From Gordonia insulae (lineage in GTDB: Bacteria > Actinomycetota > Actinomycetes > Mycobacteriales > Mycobacteriaceae): a DNA stretch of 64,000 nucleotides. Of this stretch, positions 1 through 7,889 are shown in pieces. Within the stretch, counting starts at the first letter, position 1. Each line of letters starts with the position of its first letter. A program made the translations under genes and the position numbers. The notes beneath the pieces were generated by a model, which did no database searches, was not told the DNA's origin, and was given only the letters and a program-made list of their open reading frames with translations. The stretch lies in the NCBI RefSeq assembly GCF_003855095.1, contig NZ_CP033972.1, positions 5,208,001 to 5,272,000 on the forward strand, written 5' to 3'.

Positions 1-216
1 CTGGCGTGAGAATGCCAGCAGGCGAAGCAGTTCGAAGCGGGAGAAGGTGAGATCGTACGGGCGTAGCGCACCCTCGACCCGGGCAAGCAGGATCTGGTGT
101 GCCCGCATGACCGAGGTGACCGCGACCATACCGTCGGCCACATCGCCCCAGCCCGCCTCCGACCAGTTCTGTCGCGCCTGCGCGATCGGGTCGAAACGCA
201 TACTCCGGCCTGCCAT
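1..216 (-). CDS. MarR-family transcriptional regulator (5' part only)
   Basis: The first 72 codons of a winged-helix regulator; the rest lies beyond the left edge. The N-terminus (MAGRSMRFDPIAQARQNW) is followed by a helix containing MRAHQILLARVEGALRPYDL and then TFSRFELLRLLAFS, the usual dimerisation-helix plus start of the wHTH seen in MarR proteins. ATG at 216 is chosen because a GGTGATC-like ribosome site precedes it; an in-frame ATG at 201 is an alternative. It is followed upstream by a TetR gene on the same strand. Its target cannot be inferred from this fragment. Confidence 0.8.
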   Translation of the reverse strand, partial: MAGRSMRFDPIAQARQNWSEAGWGDVADGMVAVTSVMRAHQILLARVEGALRPYDLTFSRFELLRLLAFSRQ

Positions 217-312
217 GCTGATCACCTTAGCGAGTGGTTCGGCCGCCGGGGTCGTCGTGGCGCGGGCGGTCGGATTCCCGCCGACTCCAGCGCCGATCGG
301 CGCGAACCCCGA

Positions 313-876
313 TCACGCCCGCCAGCCGTCGATCACCGCCATCGCCGCGGCCACCGGATCGGCGGCCGCCGGAAAGTGACCCGACAGCAGCAGCATCGCC
401 ATCCCGTGCACCTGCGACCAGAGCGAGGCGACCACGGTGTCGACCTCGGCGACCCGGAACACGTTGGCCTCCATCGCCTGTGCGACACCCCGACGTAATG
501 GTGCGATGGCACGCGCGGCGGCCGCCTCGGTCTCCGCGGTCGGCGCGAGGCCGGCCAGCGCTTCGCCGAACATGATCTCGTACAGGCGCGGATGCTCCAG
601 GGCCCAGCCGACGTAGTGCACCCCGAGTCCGGCGAGGTCGGCATCTGTCGCCGACTCCTGCGCGGCCGCGAATGATTCGAATGCGCGGACGAGGACCCCG
701 CGGGTCAGATCGTCCTTGCTACCGAACAGCGTGTAGACCGCGCTGGTGGACGTGCCGGCGGCCTTCGCGACGGCACGCACCGACAACGCGGCCAGTCCAT
801 CGGCCCCGACGATGCGCTCCGCTTCGTCGAGCAGGCGATCACGGAGGTCGTCGGTGTGCACCCTGGGTCTTGCCAT
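313..876 (-). CDS. TetR/AcrR-family transcriptional regulator
   Basis: A 187-residue repressor of the TetR fold. The N-terminal helix-turn-helix is at about residues 31-51 (LSVRAVAKAAGTSTSAVYTL followed by FGSKDDL), and the C-terminal part (WALEHPRLYEIMFGEAL, then a helix-rich ligand pocket) resembles the TetR_C_13/WHG type domain. The start at 876 (MARPRVHT) is preferred over 885 because it begins at the conserved basic N-terminus. The gene is divergent from a DUF4188 gene, and the 62-bp gap holds a long palindrome, so self-regulation plus control of the neighbour is the likely role (inference). Confidence 0.88.
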   Translation of the reverse strand: MARPRVHTDDLRDRLLDEAERIVGADGLAALSVRAVAKAAGTSTSAVYTLFGSKDDLTRGVLVRAFESFAAAQESATDADLAGLGVHYVGWALEHPRLYEIMFGEALAGLAPTAETEAAAARAIAPLRRGVAQAMEANVFRVAEVDTVVASLWSQVHGMAMLLLSGHFPAAADPVAAAMAVIDGWRA

Positions 877-886
877 AGCGGGCATT

Positions 887-922
887 GTTTCATAACGTTG
901 TTTCGTAACAACGTTACGAAAC
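887..922. promoter_or_regulatory. 36-bp palindromic operator between tetR and DUF4188 gene
   Basis: The two 18-bp halves (887-904 and 905-922) are reverse complements at 16 of 18 positions; the core is TAACGTTGTT / AACAACGTTA. It abuts the start of the leftward TetR gene and ends 16 bp before the rightward gene. This is typical placement for a TetR-family operator acting on both promoters. Confidence 0.75.
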
Positions 923-938
923 GATTCGGAGATCGGCC

Positions 939-1436
939 ATGGCACGTCCCGACGCTCGGCGCATGACCAATGTGGCACCGCCGGAGGGCACCACGCTCTT
1001 CCTCATCGGTATGCGGGTGACCAAACCCTGGCGGGTGCGGGCGTGGGTGGGCGTGTTCGCCGCGATGGCCCGCATCCTCGGTCACCTCCGCGCGAACCGC
1101 GGTGCGGGCATGCTGAGCCACCGCCTCTATCTCGGGTCGTCGGCGATGGTGGTCTCGTACTGGAGTTCGGCCGACGATCTGCGACGGTTCGCCGCGGCCG
1201 CCGATGCCCCGCACCTGCCGGCCTGGCGGTGGTTCACCAGGAACTTCGCCGACACGAACTCGGTGGGCATCTGGCACGAGACGTACGTGATCGGCGAGCA
1301 CGAGACGATCAGCAGCGGGATGGGCGCGTGGGGTCTCGCCGAGGCCGTCGGTGCGGAGCCGATCGGGTCCGGTCAGGCGACCGCCGCTGCGCGATTGGCG
1401 CACAACGGGTGTCCTGCGGCACGGCGCGTGCCGTAG
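939..1436 (+). CDS. DUF4188 domain-containing protein
   Basis: A 165-residue protein with the signature of the DUF4188 family: an N-terminal FLIGMRVTKPWRVRAW, a central LSHRLYLGSSAMVVSYW, and a WRWFTRNFADTNSVGIWHETY stretch. The family has an alpha+beta-barrel-like small-oxygenase look and is often annotated as 'monooxygenase-like', but no reaction is established. The start at 939 is preceded by GGAGATCGGCC; ATG 963 (MTNVAPP) is possible. It is divergent from the TetR gene across a long palindrome, so it is probably the main target of that repressor. Confidence 0.8.
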   Translation: MARPDARRMTNVAPPEGTTLFLIGMRVTKPWRVRAWVGVFAAMARILGHLRANRGAGMLSHRLYLGSSAMVVSYWSSADDLRRFAAAADAPHLPAWRWFTRNFADTNSVGIWHETYVIGEHETISSGMGAWGLAEAVGAEPIGSGQATAAARLAHNGCPAARRVP

Positions 1437-1452
1437 ACGACTCTGCGGCCGA

Positions 1453-2136
1453 TCACCGGGTGGGCGTGTGCTCCAACAACATCTCGATCGCACCCACGAT
1501 GGTGTCGACGAGGCCGGTGACGGTGTGGTCGCCGAGTTCGCCGCGCTGTTCGTCGGAGCGCATCATGATCACCGACTCGACGAGCCGGAACGGAAGGAGC
1601 CGTCGGGTGTCCGACGTGGCGCCCAGTACGTCCGCTGCGAGGGCGTCGTATGCGCCGGACAGTTCCAGGCGCGCCGCGCGGAACTCGGCGAACCGGTCGT
1701 CCGCGAGTTCCGGCAGCAGGTAGAGCGCTCCGAGGTTCCATCGGGCCGCGGCGAGTTGGGTGACGTCGTAGCGGGCGAGGTCGAGCAGGCGTTGCAGCGG
1801 CGGTCCGTCGGCGGCGAGCAATTCGCGCGCCCGATCCAGGGACGGGTCGACGGTGGTGGCCAGGAGGGCGGCCAGGATGTCGTCCTTGGTCGTGAAGTAG
1901 TGGTAGAGCGACGCCTGCCGCACACCCACCGCGTCCGCGATCATCCGCGTCGATGTGCCGGTGTAGCCGTGGCGGGTGAAGAGTTCGGCGGAGGCGTCGA
2001 GGATCTCGTCCCGGGCGGTCTCCCCGCGACGTCTCGGTTTGACGAGCCGTGGTCGTCCCGGAGAGGCGGCCCTGGGCTCGCTCGCCCCGCTCCCGGCGGC
2101 CGAGGCGGCCCGGGATGCGGACGGCCGAGTCGCCAT
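1453..2136 (-). CDS. TetR-family regulator of the guanidine/urea-amidolyase operon
   Basis: A 227-residue TetR repressor. After a basic, low-complexity extension of about 38 residues, the HTH lies near residues 61-81 (TSTRMIADAVGVRQASLYHY, FTTKDDIL), a classic TetR recognition helix. It is divergently transcribed from the permease/carboxyguanidine-deiminase operon starting at 2363. The shared 226-bp gap carries two related palindromes (2265-2286, 2297-2318). The simplest reading is that it represses the operon in the absence of an inducer derived from the substrate; this is inference from position. Confidence 0.87.
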   Translation of the reverse strand: MATRPSASRAASAAGSGASEPRAASPGRPRLVKPRRRGETARDEILDASAELFTRHGYTGTSTRMIADAVGVRQASLYHYFTTKDDILAALLATTVDPSLDRARELLAADGPPLQRLLDLARYDVTQLAAARWNLGALYLLPELADDRFAEFRAARLELSGAYDALAADVLGATSDTRRLLPFRLVESVIMMRSDEQRGELGDHTVTGLVDTIVGAIEMLLEHTPTR

Positions 2137-2264
2137 GACAACCCCGATCCTCGTAGAAGTACTTGTCGCTGAACAGGTTCACCATAGCCCACCTCGGATG
2201 GCCACTTCGGCCGCTGACCTGCGCGGTGTAACACAGTTGTTGCCCGCGTTTCCGTACTCGAAAC

Positions 2265-2286
2265 ATTTCTGTCACTCGACAGAAAT
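2265..2286. promoter_or_regulatory. Operator 1 (perfect inverted repeat) upstream of the guanidine operon
   Basis: ATTTCTGTC-actc-GACAGAAAT: 9-bp arms, perfectly complementary, 4-bp spacer. A second related palindrome lies 32 bp downstream (centre to centre), that is, on about the same face of the helix. Confidence 0.75.
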
Positions 2287-2296
2287 ACCCACACGG

Positions 2297-2318
2297 TTAT
2301 CTATCACTTGACAGATAA
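2297..2318. promoter_or_regulatory. Operator 2 (near-perfect inverted repeat) upstream of the guanidine operon
   Basis: TTATCTATC-actt-GACAGATAA: 9-bp arms with a single mismatch and the same TCWRTCACTYGACAGA core as operator 1. It lies 45 bp before the permease start and probably overlaps the promoter. Likely bound by the divergent TetR protein. Confidence 0.72.
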
Positions 2319-2362
2319 ACCGCTCACCGTGGAGCCGTTACCCTCAGCAGAGAGAACCGACC

Positions 2363-3901
2363 ATGACCTCCACCGCCATCAAGCCCTCCGCAGAAGAGCC
2401 GAAGCCCTCGGGCGACGCCGACGACCTGTCCGAGTTCGGGTACGACCAGCAGCTACACCGCTCGCTCGGCAAGTTCGCATCGTTCGCCGCGGGCTTCTCC
2501 TTCGTGTCCATCCTCACCACGATCTTCCAGCTGTTCGGCCTCGGTTTCGGGTTCGGCGGTCCGGCATTCTTCTGGACATGGCCGATCGTCTACGCCGGCC
2601 AGTTCCTGGTCGCCCTCTGTTTCGCGGAGATCGCCGCGCGCTACCCGATCTCGGGAGCCATCTATCAGTGGTCACGCCGCATGGGCGGCGAGGTGATCGG
2701 CTGGTTCGGTGGCTGGTTCATGATGATCGCGCAGATCGTCACCGCCTCGGCCGCGGCCATCGCACTGCAGGTGGTCCTGCCGTCGGTGTGGAGCGGTTTC
2801 CAGATCATCGGCGACGATCCGACGTTGACCAGCACCAGCGGTGCCGCCAACGCCGTGCTGCTCGGCTCGATCCTGCTGGTGATCGTCACCGCCATCAACT
2901 GTGTCGGCATCTCGTGGATGAGCCGCATCAACAACATCGGCGTCACCTGCGAACTCGTGGGTGTGGTCGCGGTGGTTCTCGCACTGTTCACCCACGCCCA
3001 GCGTGGACCCGACGTCGTGTTCGACACCGGCATCCCCGGCCAACAGCCCGGGTACATCTGGGCATTCATCGTCTCCGGTCTGATGGCCGCATACGTCATG
3101 GTCGGGTTCGGATCGGCCGGCGAGCTCGCCGAGGAGACCCGCAACCCGCGACGGGTCGCCCCTCGCACCATCCGACTCGCGCTGACCGTCTCCGCCATCG
3201 GCGGCGGACTCATGCTGCTCGGCGCGCTGATGGCCGCACCGACCCTCGACGAGCAACTCGCCACCGGTGGCCTGCCCTACGTCCTCGACTCCGTCCTGGG
3301 CAGCTTCTGGGGCAAGGTGCTGCTGTGCGATGTCGCGGTGGCGATCTTCATCTGCACGCTGGCGATCCAGACCGCCTGCTCGCGCCTGATGTTCTCGATG
3401 GCCCGCGACGGCCGCTTGCCGTTCTCCAAGACCCTCTCGCATGTCAATTCGCGCACCGGCACACCCATCGCGCCGGCCGTGCTGATCGGCGTGCTGTGCG
3501 TGGCGATCCTGGTGGTGAACGTCGGCAACTCGGCGATCTTCGCCACCCTCGCCAGCGTCTGCATCATCCTGATCTACCTCGCCTACCTCGCGGTCACCGG
3601 CCCGATGCTTTATCGCCGGTTCCAGGGCTGGCCCTCCGGTGGCGTCGCGGTCGACGCCGAGGGCAAGAAGCTGTTCTCGCTGGGCCGTCTCGGCATCGTC
3701 GTCAATATCCTGGCCGTGCTCTACGGCGCGCTCATGGTGGTCAACCTGTCGTGGCCGCGTGCCGAGGTCTTCGATCCCGCCGGTGAGATGCCGATCCTGC
3801 GCTGGGCAGGCCCGATCTGCATCGCCGTGACCGTGCTCGTCGGCATCGCCTGCTACCCGCGGGGCAAGGAACACCCCAAGCCGGTGACCGTCGGCGCGTA
3901 G
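2363..3901 (+). CDS. APC-superfamily amino acid/guanidine-type permease
   Basis: A 512-residue, about 12-helix membrane transporter. The first helices (ASFAAGFSFVSILTTIFQLF, FFWTWPIVYAGQFLVALCFA) and EIAARYPISGAIYQWSRRMG match the amino acid permease group usually found beside urea-carboxylase/allophanate-hydrolase operons. It should import the nitrogenous substrate of the downstream pathway; whether that is guanidine, urea or an amine is not visible from sequence. The start at 2363 has a purine-rich GAGAGAA upstream. It is the first gene of the operon, 113 bp from the next gene, with a palindromic repeat in the gap. Confidence 0.87.
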   Translation: MTSTAIKPSAEEPKPSGDADDLSEFGYDQQLHRSLGKFASFAAGFSFVSILTTIFQLFGLGFGFGGPAFFWTWPIVYAGQFLVALCFAEIAARYPISGAIYQWSRRMGGEVIGWFGGWFMMIAQIVTASAAAIALQVVLPSVWSGFQIIGDDPTLTSTSGAANAVLLGSILLVIVTAINCVGISWMSRINNIGVTCELVGVVAVVLALFTHAQRGPDVVFDTGIPGQQPGYIWAFIVSGLMAAYVMVGFGSAGELAEETRNPRRVAPRTIRLALTVSAIGGGLMLLGALMAAPTLDEQLATGGLPYVLDSVLGSFWGKVLLCDVAVAIFICTLAIQTACSRLMFSMARDGRLPFSKTLSHVNSRTGTPIAPAVLIGVLCVAILVVNVGNSAIFATLASVCIILIYLAYLAVTGPMLYRRFQGWPSGGVAVDAEGKKLFSLGRLGIVVNILAVLYGALMVVNLSWPRAEVFDPAGEMPILRWAGPICIAVTVLVGIACYPRGKEHPKPVTVGA

Positions 3902-3922
3902 GCGACCCCACCGTTCTCTGAA

Positions 3923-3976
3923 CCGCTGATCGAGTAGCCACCGAGCGCCGCCGCGAGGCGACGTATCGAGATCACC
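3923..3976. repeat. Dispersed palindromic repeat (GTATCGAGA type), copy 1
   Basis: Runs from CCGCTGATCGAGTAGCC to GACGTATCGAGATCACC. It shares both ends with the copies at 5072-5127 and 26734-26784, while the middle varies. It sits between the permease and the first DUF1989 gene. Repeats of this appearance are known to be scattered in genomes of Gordonia and relatives. Confidence 0.7.
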
Positions 3977-4014
3977 CTCGACGCACATCCACCCTCCCAA
4001 GGAGTTTCCTCAGC

Positions 4015-4869
4015 ATGTCCGCCACCGCCACCTCCACGACCACCGCGAACACCGCCGGTGCCCGCGAACACGCCCGGTCGCAGGCCGGCACCATCACCGA
4101 TGCGATGCCGGTGGTGCCCGCCGCCGACTGGCCGCATCCACCCGCCGATGTCGACCCCACTCAATTGACCTGGGCTGAAACGATTCCCGGGGGTCGCTAC
4201 TCCAGCAAGGTGCTGGCCCGCGGCACCCGGTTGCGTCTGCGCGACGTCACCGGCGACGCCTGCGCCCACCTGCTGCTCTGGCGCGCGGACGCACCGTGGG
4301 AGCGGCTCAACGTCGCCGACACGGTGAAGGTGCCGTGGCAGGCCTACGTGACCATCGGTCACCCGTTGCTCAGTGACCAGGGTCGCGTGCTGGCCACGGT
4401 CGTCGCCGACGACAGCAGTCACCATGACGCGCTCTGCGGCACCAGCACCCTGGCCCAGAACACCGCCAGATACGGTGCCGGAGCGGCTCATTCGGACAGC
4501 CCGGCGGGACGGGAGCTGTTCACCCTGGCCGCCGCGAAGAACGGCCTGGGAGTCGCCGACGTGGCGCCGTCACTCTCGTTCTTCCACGGTGTCGTCGTGG
4601 AAGAGGACGGCACGCTCACGTCCAAGGGGTCGGCCGGTCTCGACAAAGCGGTCGACCTGATCCTGCACCTGCCGTGCATCGTGGCCATCGTCAACACCGC
4701 GCATCCCCTCGACCCGGCACCGGTCTTCACGACCGGTCCGCTCGAGGTCCTCGCGTGGCGGGCCGGCGACGACCTCGACGATCTGTTGGCCGGAGTCGAC
4801 GACCGCGATCCCGAGTACCGGCGTGCCGTCGCCAACAGTGAAGACGTCCACGGCGCCATCGCCTTCTGA
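4015..4869 (+). CDS. DUF1989 protein, carboxyguanidine deiminase-type subunit (urea carboxylase-associated protein)
   Basis: A 284-residue DUF1989 protein. After a low-complexity N-terminus of about 35 residues come TIPGGRYSSKVLARGTRLRL, a central ANVADTVKVPWQAY-like section and DDSSHHDALCGTSTLAQNT, the conserved His/Cys-bearing signature of the family. Proteins once called urea carboxylase-associated 1 and 2 form a heteromeric carboxyguanidine deiminase in guanidine assimilation; this gene and the one at 5145 would be the two subunits. AAGGAG at 3999-4004 supports the start. Which of the two is subunit A or B is left open. Confidence 0.85.
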   Translation: MSATATSTTTANTAGAREHARSQAGTITDAMPVVPAADWPHPPADVDPTQLTWAETIPGGRYSSKVLARGTRLRLRDVTGDACAHLLLWRADAPWERLNVADTVKVPWQAYVTIGHPLLSDQGRVLATVVADDSSHHDALCGTSTLAQNTARYGAGAAHSDSPAGRELFTLAAAKNGLGVADVAPSLSFFHGVVVEEDGTLTSKGSAGLDKAVDLILHLPCIVAIVNTAHPLDPAPVFTTGPLEVLAWRAGDDLDDLLAGVDDRDPEYRRAVANSEDVHGAIAF

Positions 4870-4876
4870 TCGACCC

Positions 4877-5080
4877 GTGACCCACCGCTGGTCGACCTGT
4901 GACCCCACCGCTGGTCGAACCCGCGACCCCACCGCTGACCGAACCCGCGACCCCACCGCTGACCGAGTCGCGATCCCACCGCTGACCGAGTCGCGATCCC
5001 ACCGCTGACCGAGTAACGATCCCACCGTTGGTCGAACCCGCGACCCCACCGCTGACCGAGTAACGATCCCACCGCTGGTC
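4877..5080. repeat. Tandem array of nine 22-24-bp units
   Basis: Nine copies of a unit with the core GAYCCCACCGCTGRYCGA, separated by short variants such as GTCGC, GTAAC or ACCCGC. The last unit runs directly into the palindromic repeat at 5072-5127, whose left end is the same CCACCGCTGGTCGAGTA. The array fills most of the 275-bp gap between the two DUF1989 genes. No gene is apparent in it. Confidence 0.85.
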
Positions 5081-5127
5081 GAGTAGCGCGAGCGAGCGTA
5101 GCGAGCCCGCGCGTATCGAGACCACCC
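5072..5127. repeat. Dispersed palindromic repeat (GTATCGAGA type), copy 2
   Basis: From CCGCTGGTCGAGTAGCGC through GAGCGAGCGTAGCGAGC to CGCGTATCGAGACCACC, the most complete of the three copies in the window. It overlaps the end of the tandem array and ends 17 bp before the next start codon. Confidence 0.75.
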
Positions 5128-5144
5128 ACACGACAAGAGAAATC

Positions 5145-5816
5145 ATGACCAACACACTCAGCGACCACACCACCACCCCGGCCGCCGATCTGGCCCTGGT
5201 GCCCGGACAGATCATCGACGACGCGATCATCGGCGAACGCGGCCCGTGGTCGGGCATCGTCGCCGCCGGCGATGTGCTGACCATCGTCGATCTGCACGGC
5301 AACCAGGCCGTCGACACCCTGTTCTACGGCGGGCACGACCACACCGTCCGCTACTCGGCACAGGCGACCATCGCGGCGGCCGGCAACATCTTCCTGACCA
5401 CCGGCACGGTGATCCGCGACCAGGAGTCGAATCCGCTGATGACCATCGTCGGCGACGAGGTCGGCAACCACGACACCCTCGGCGGCGCCTGTTCGCAGGA
5501 GTCCAACACGCTGCGTTACGGCCACCACACCAAGCATCAGCACGCGTGTGTGGAGAACTTTCTGATCGGCGGGGCCAGGCACGGACTGGGCAAGCGCGAT
5601 CTCGTCGGCAACGTGAACTTCTTCATGAACGTGCCGGTCGACGCGGACGGCTCACTGGGAATCGTCGACGGACTGTCCGCACCGGGCAAGCGCCTCGCCC
5701 TGCGGGCTGATGTCGACACGCTGGTGCTGATCTCTAACTGCCCGCAGATCAACAACCCCTGCAACGGTTTCGACCCGACCGCGGTCCGGGTCATCGTCAC
5801 CCGTCCCGCCGGCTGA
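5145..5816 (+). CDS. DUF1989 protein, second carboxyguanidine deiminase-type subunit
   Basis: A 223-residue DUF1989 protein and the shorter partner of the gene at 4015. It opens with LVPGQIIDDAIIGERGPW and contains DLHGNQAVDTLFY and GNHDTLGGACSQESNTLRYG, with the conserved HD..GG.CS pattern and His-rich HHTKHQHACVENFL. In guanidine degradation the two related subunits together deiminate carboxyguanidine to allophanate and ammonia (family knowledge). An AAGAGA stretch precedes the start. Two repeats separate it from its partner, so co-translation is not by overlap here. Confidence 0.87.
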   Translation: MTNTLSDHTTTPAADLALVPGQIIDDAIIGERGPWSGIVAAGDVLTIVDLHGNQAVDTLFYGGHDHTVRYSAQATIAAAGNIFLTTGTVIRDQESNPLMTIVGDEVGNHDTLGGACSQESNTLRYGHHTKHQHACVENFLIGGARHGLGKRDLVGNVNFFMNVPVDADGSLGIVDGLSAPGKRLALRADVDTLVLISNCPQINNPCNGFDPTAVRVIVTRPAG

Positions 5817-5855
5817 CCCGGCCGCCACCAGACCATCTCGAGGAGCTTCGACACC

Positions 5856-7889
5856 ATGGCCACGATCACCGTCCTCCGCGCGGGGCCGCTCACCACGATC
5901 CAGGACTGGCCCGGCCGGATCGGTTACTGGAAGGTCGGCGTGCCGCCGTCCGGTCCGATGGACGACCTGTCGTTCCGCCTGGCCAACAAGGCCGTCGGCA
6001 ATCCGGCGCACGCCGCGGGCCTGGAGGCCACCATGATGGGGCCGTCCCTGCGTTTCGACGAACCCTCCGTCGTCGCGGTCACCGGCGCACCGGCAACGGT
6101 CACGGTGTCCGGAAAGACCGTGCCGCAATGGGTTCCGATCACCGTCGGTGCCGGCGACACCCTCGACGTCGCGGCCGCCGCCGACTTCGGCATGCGGATC
6201 TACATCGCGGTGTCCGGAGGTATCGAGGCCGAGGACTACCTGGGCAGTCGATCCACGTTCACCATGGGTCGTTTCGGCGGCCACGGCGGCCGCAAACTGA
6301 CCGACGGTGATCAGCTCGCGACTGCGGGTGAGCGGGCGGGGACACCGCGGCGCATCCTCGGGGATGAGCAGCCCGCGTTCACCAGCGCATGGCAGCTCGG
6401 TGTGACTGTCGGCCCCCATTCCGCACCCGAGTTCTTCACCGACGAGGACATCGCGGACGTGTTCGGGACGGCCTACGAAGTGCATTTCAACTCCGACCGC
6501 ACCGGCATCCGACTGATCGGCCCGCAGCCGCGGTGGGCCCGCAACGACGGTGGCGAGGCCGGACTGCATCCGTCCAACATCCACGACAACGCCTATTCGG
6601 TCGGTGCGCTGGACTTCACCGGCGACACCCCGATCCTCTTGGGGCCGGACGGCCCGAGCCTCGGCGGGTTCGTCTGCCCGGTCACGGTGGTCACCGCGCA
6701 GCGCTGGAAGCTCGGACAACTCAAGCCCGGCGACACCGTCCGGTTCGTCGCGGTGCGCAGCGATCAGACGGCGTCGCCATCGGAGACCGGATTGGGCAGG
6801 CGTGCCAGCTTCGTCGACGTCCTCTCCGGCGGCGGCGATCCAGACGACGGCATCCTGGGGGCCACCACCACCGCCGATGGCACCACCGCAGTCACCTATC
6901 GACGCAGCGGTGACGACAACATCCTGGTCGAATACGGCGACATGCGACTGGATCTGGCGCTTCGCGCTCGTGTCCACGCGCTGAGTGAACGGATCAACGC
7001 GGAGCTGCCTGCCGGGCTGATCGATCTCACCCCCGGTATCCGGTCGCTCCAGGTCAAAGCCGATCCGGATGTCTGGTCGCAGGGCCGGATGCTGTCCTGG
7101 CTCAACGAATGCGAGAGTCAGCTGCCGGCGGCGGAAGCGCTCGTCGTGCCGAGCCGCACAGTGCACCTGCCCCTCTCCTGGGACGACCCGGCCACCCGGG
7201 AGGCGATCGAACGCTACATGCTCGGGGTGCGCTCGGATGCACCGTGGTGCCCCTGGAACATCGAGTTCATCCGACGGATGAACGGCCTCGACTCGGTCGA
7301 CGACGTGTTCCGGGTGGTCTTCGACGCGAGCTACCTCGTGCTCGGTCTCGGGGACGTCTACCTCGGTGCGCCGGTGGCGGTTCCACTCGATCCGCGACAT
7401 CGGCTCGTGACCACCAAGTACAACCCGGCGCGGACATGGACCCCGGAGAACGCCGTCGGTATCGGCGGCGCCTACCTCTGCATCTACGGCATGGAAGGGC
7501 CGGGCGGATATCAGTTCGTCGGACGCACCACCCAGGTCTGGAATCATCGGCATCCGTTGCCTGCACCGGGTTTCGACCCGGAACACCCGTGGCTGCTGCG
7601 CTTCTTCGATCAGATCCGCTGGTATCCGGTGGAGGCGGAGGAACTACTCGACATGCGTGCCGACGTCGCGGCCGGACGCGGTGACAGCATGCGGATCACC
7701 GACGGGACCTTCTCCCTGGCCGAACACCAGCGGTTCCTCGACGAGAATGCCGCCGACATCGCGGTACGACGCGGGTTCATGGAGGCCGCGCGGGCCGAAG
7801 AACGTGAGCGCTGGTCGCAGCAGGGCGAATTCGCCGGTGCGTCTGCGACAGTCATGGATGATGAGATCGAGCAGGGGAGAGTCGCATGA
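5856..7889 (+). CDS. Urea/guanidine carboxylase carboxyltransferase-only subunit (CT_A_B plus CT_C_D domains)
   Basis: A 677-residue protein. The N-terminal half (TTIQDWPGRIGYWKVG, VPPSGPMDDLSFRLAN) is the CT_A_B/AHS2 domain; the C-terminal half (from about residue 340: ITVEYGD-like MRLDLALRARVHALSERI, then TPGIRSLQVKAD) is the CT_C_D/AHS1 domain. A helical tail (EEAEELLDMRADVAAGRG, SLAEHQRFLDENAADIAV) corresponds to the linker before the biotin carrier in full urea carboxylases. Typical urea/guanidine carboxylases are about 1,200 residues with an N-terminal biotin carboxylase and a C-terminal AMKM biotin site; both are absent here. It overlaps the next gene by ATGA, so tight co-expression is expected. 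The missing half must come from another locus, or the protein works differently. Confidence 0.85.
   Translation: MATITVLRAGPLTTIQDWPGRIGYWKVGVPPSGPMDDLSFRLANKAVGNPAHAAGLEATMMGPSLRFDEPSVVAVTGAPATVTVSGKTVPQWVPITVGAGDTLDVAAAADFGMRIYIAVSGGIEAEDYLGSRSTFTMGRFGGHGGRKLTDGDQLATAGERAGTPRRILGDEQPAFTSAWQLGVTVGPHSAPEFFTDEDIADVFGTAYEVHFNSDRTGIRLIGPQPRWARNDGGEAGLHPSNIHDNAYSVGALDFTGDTPILLGPDGPSLGGFVCPVTVVTAQRWKLGQLKPGDTVRFVAVRSDQTASPSETGLGRRASFVDVLSGGGDPDDGILGATTTADGTTAVTYRRSGDDNILVEYGDMRLDLALRARVHALSERINAELPAGLIDLTPGIRSLQVKADPDVWSQGRMLSWLNECESQLPAAEALVVPSRTVHLPLSWDDPATREAIERYMLGVRSDAPWCPWNIEFIRRMNGLDSVDDVFRVVFDASYLVLGLGDVYLGAPVAVPLDPRHRLVTTKYNPARTWTPENAVGIGGAYLCIYGMEGPGGYQFVGRTTQVWNHRHPLPAPGFDPEHPWLLRFFDQIRWYPVEAEELLDMRADVAAGRGDSMRITDGTFSLAEHQRFLDENAADIAVRRGFMEAARAEERERWSQQGEFAGASATVMDDEIEQGRVA

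Noticed and set aside
2137..2362. Guanidine (ykkC-type) riboswitch in the leader of the guanidine operon
   Set aside because: Looked for the conserved helices and the ACGR-type core on the plus strand; only the two operator-like palindromes and an AT-rich promoter patch were seen. A covariance-model search would be decisive.
4823..5008. Small reading frame across the tandem repeat (product rich in DPTADR repeats)
   Set aside because: It is a translation of the repeat array, overlaps the end of the upstream gene, has no ribosome site, and units of 22-24 bp do not keep a frame.
3923..5127. CRISPR array
   Set aside because: Repeats are contiguous 22-24-bp units without unique spacers of constant length, and no cas genes are present.
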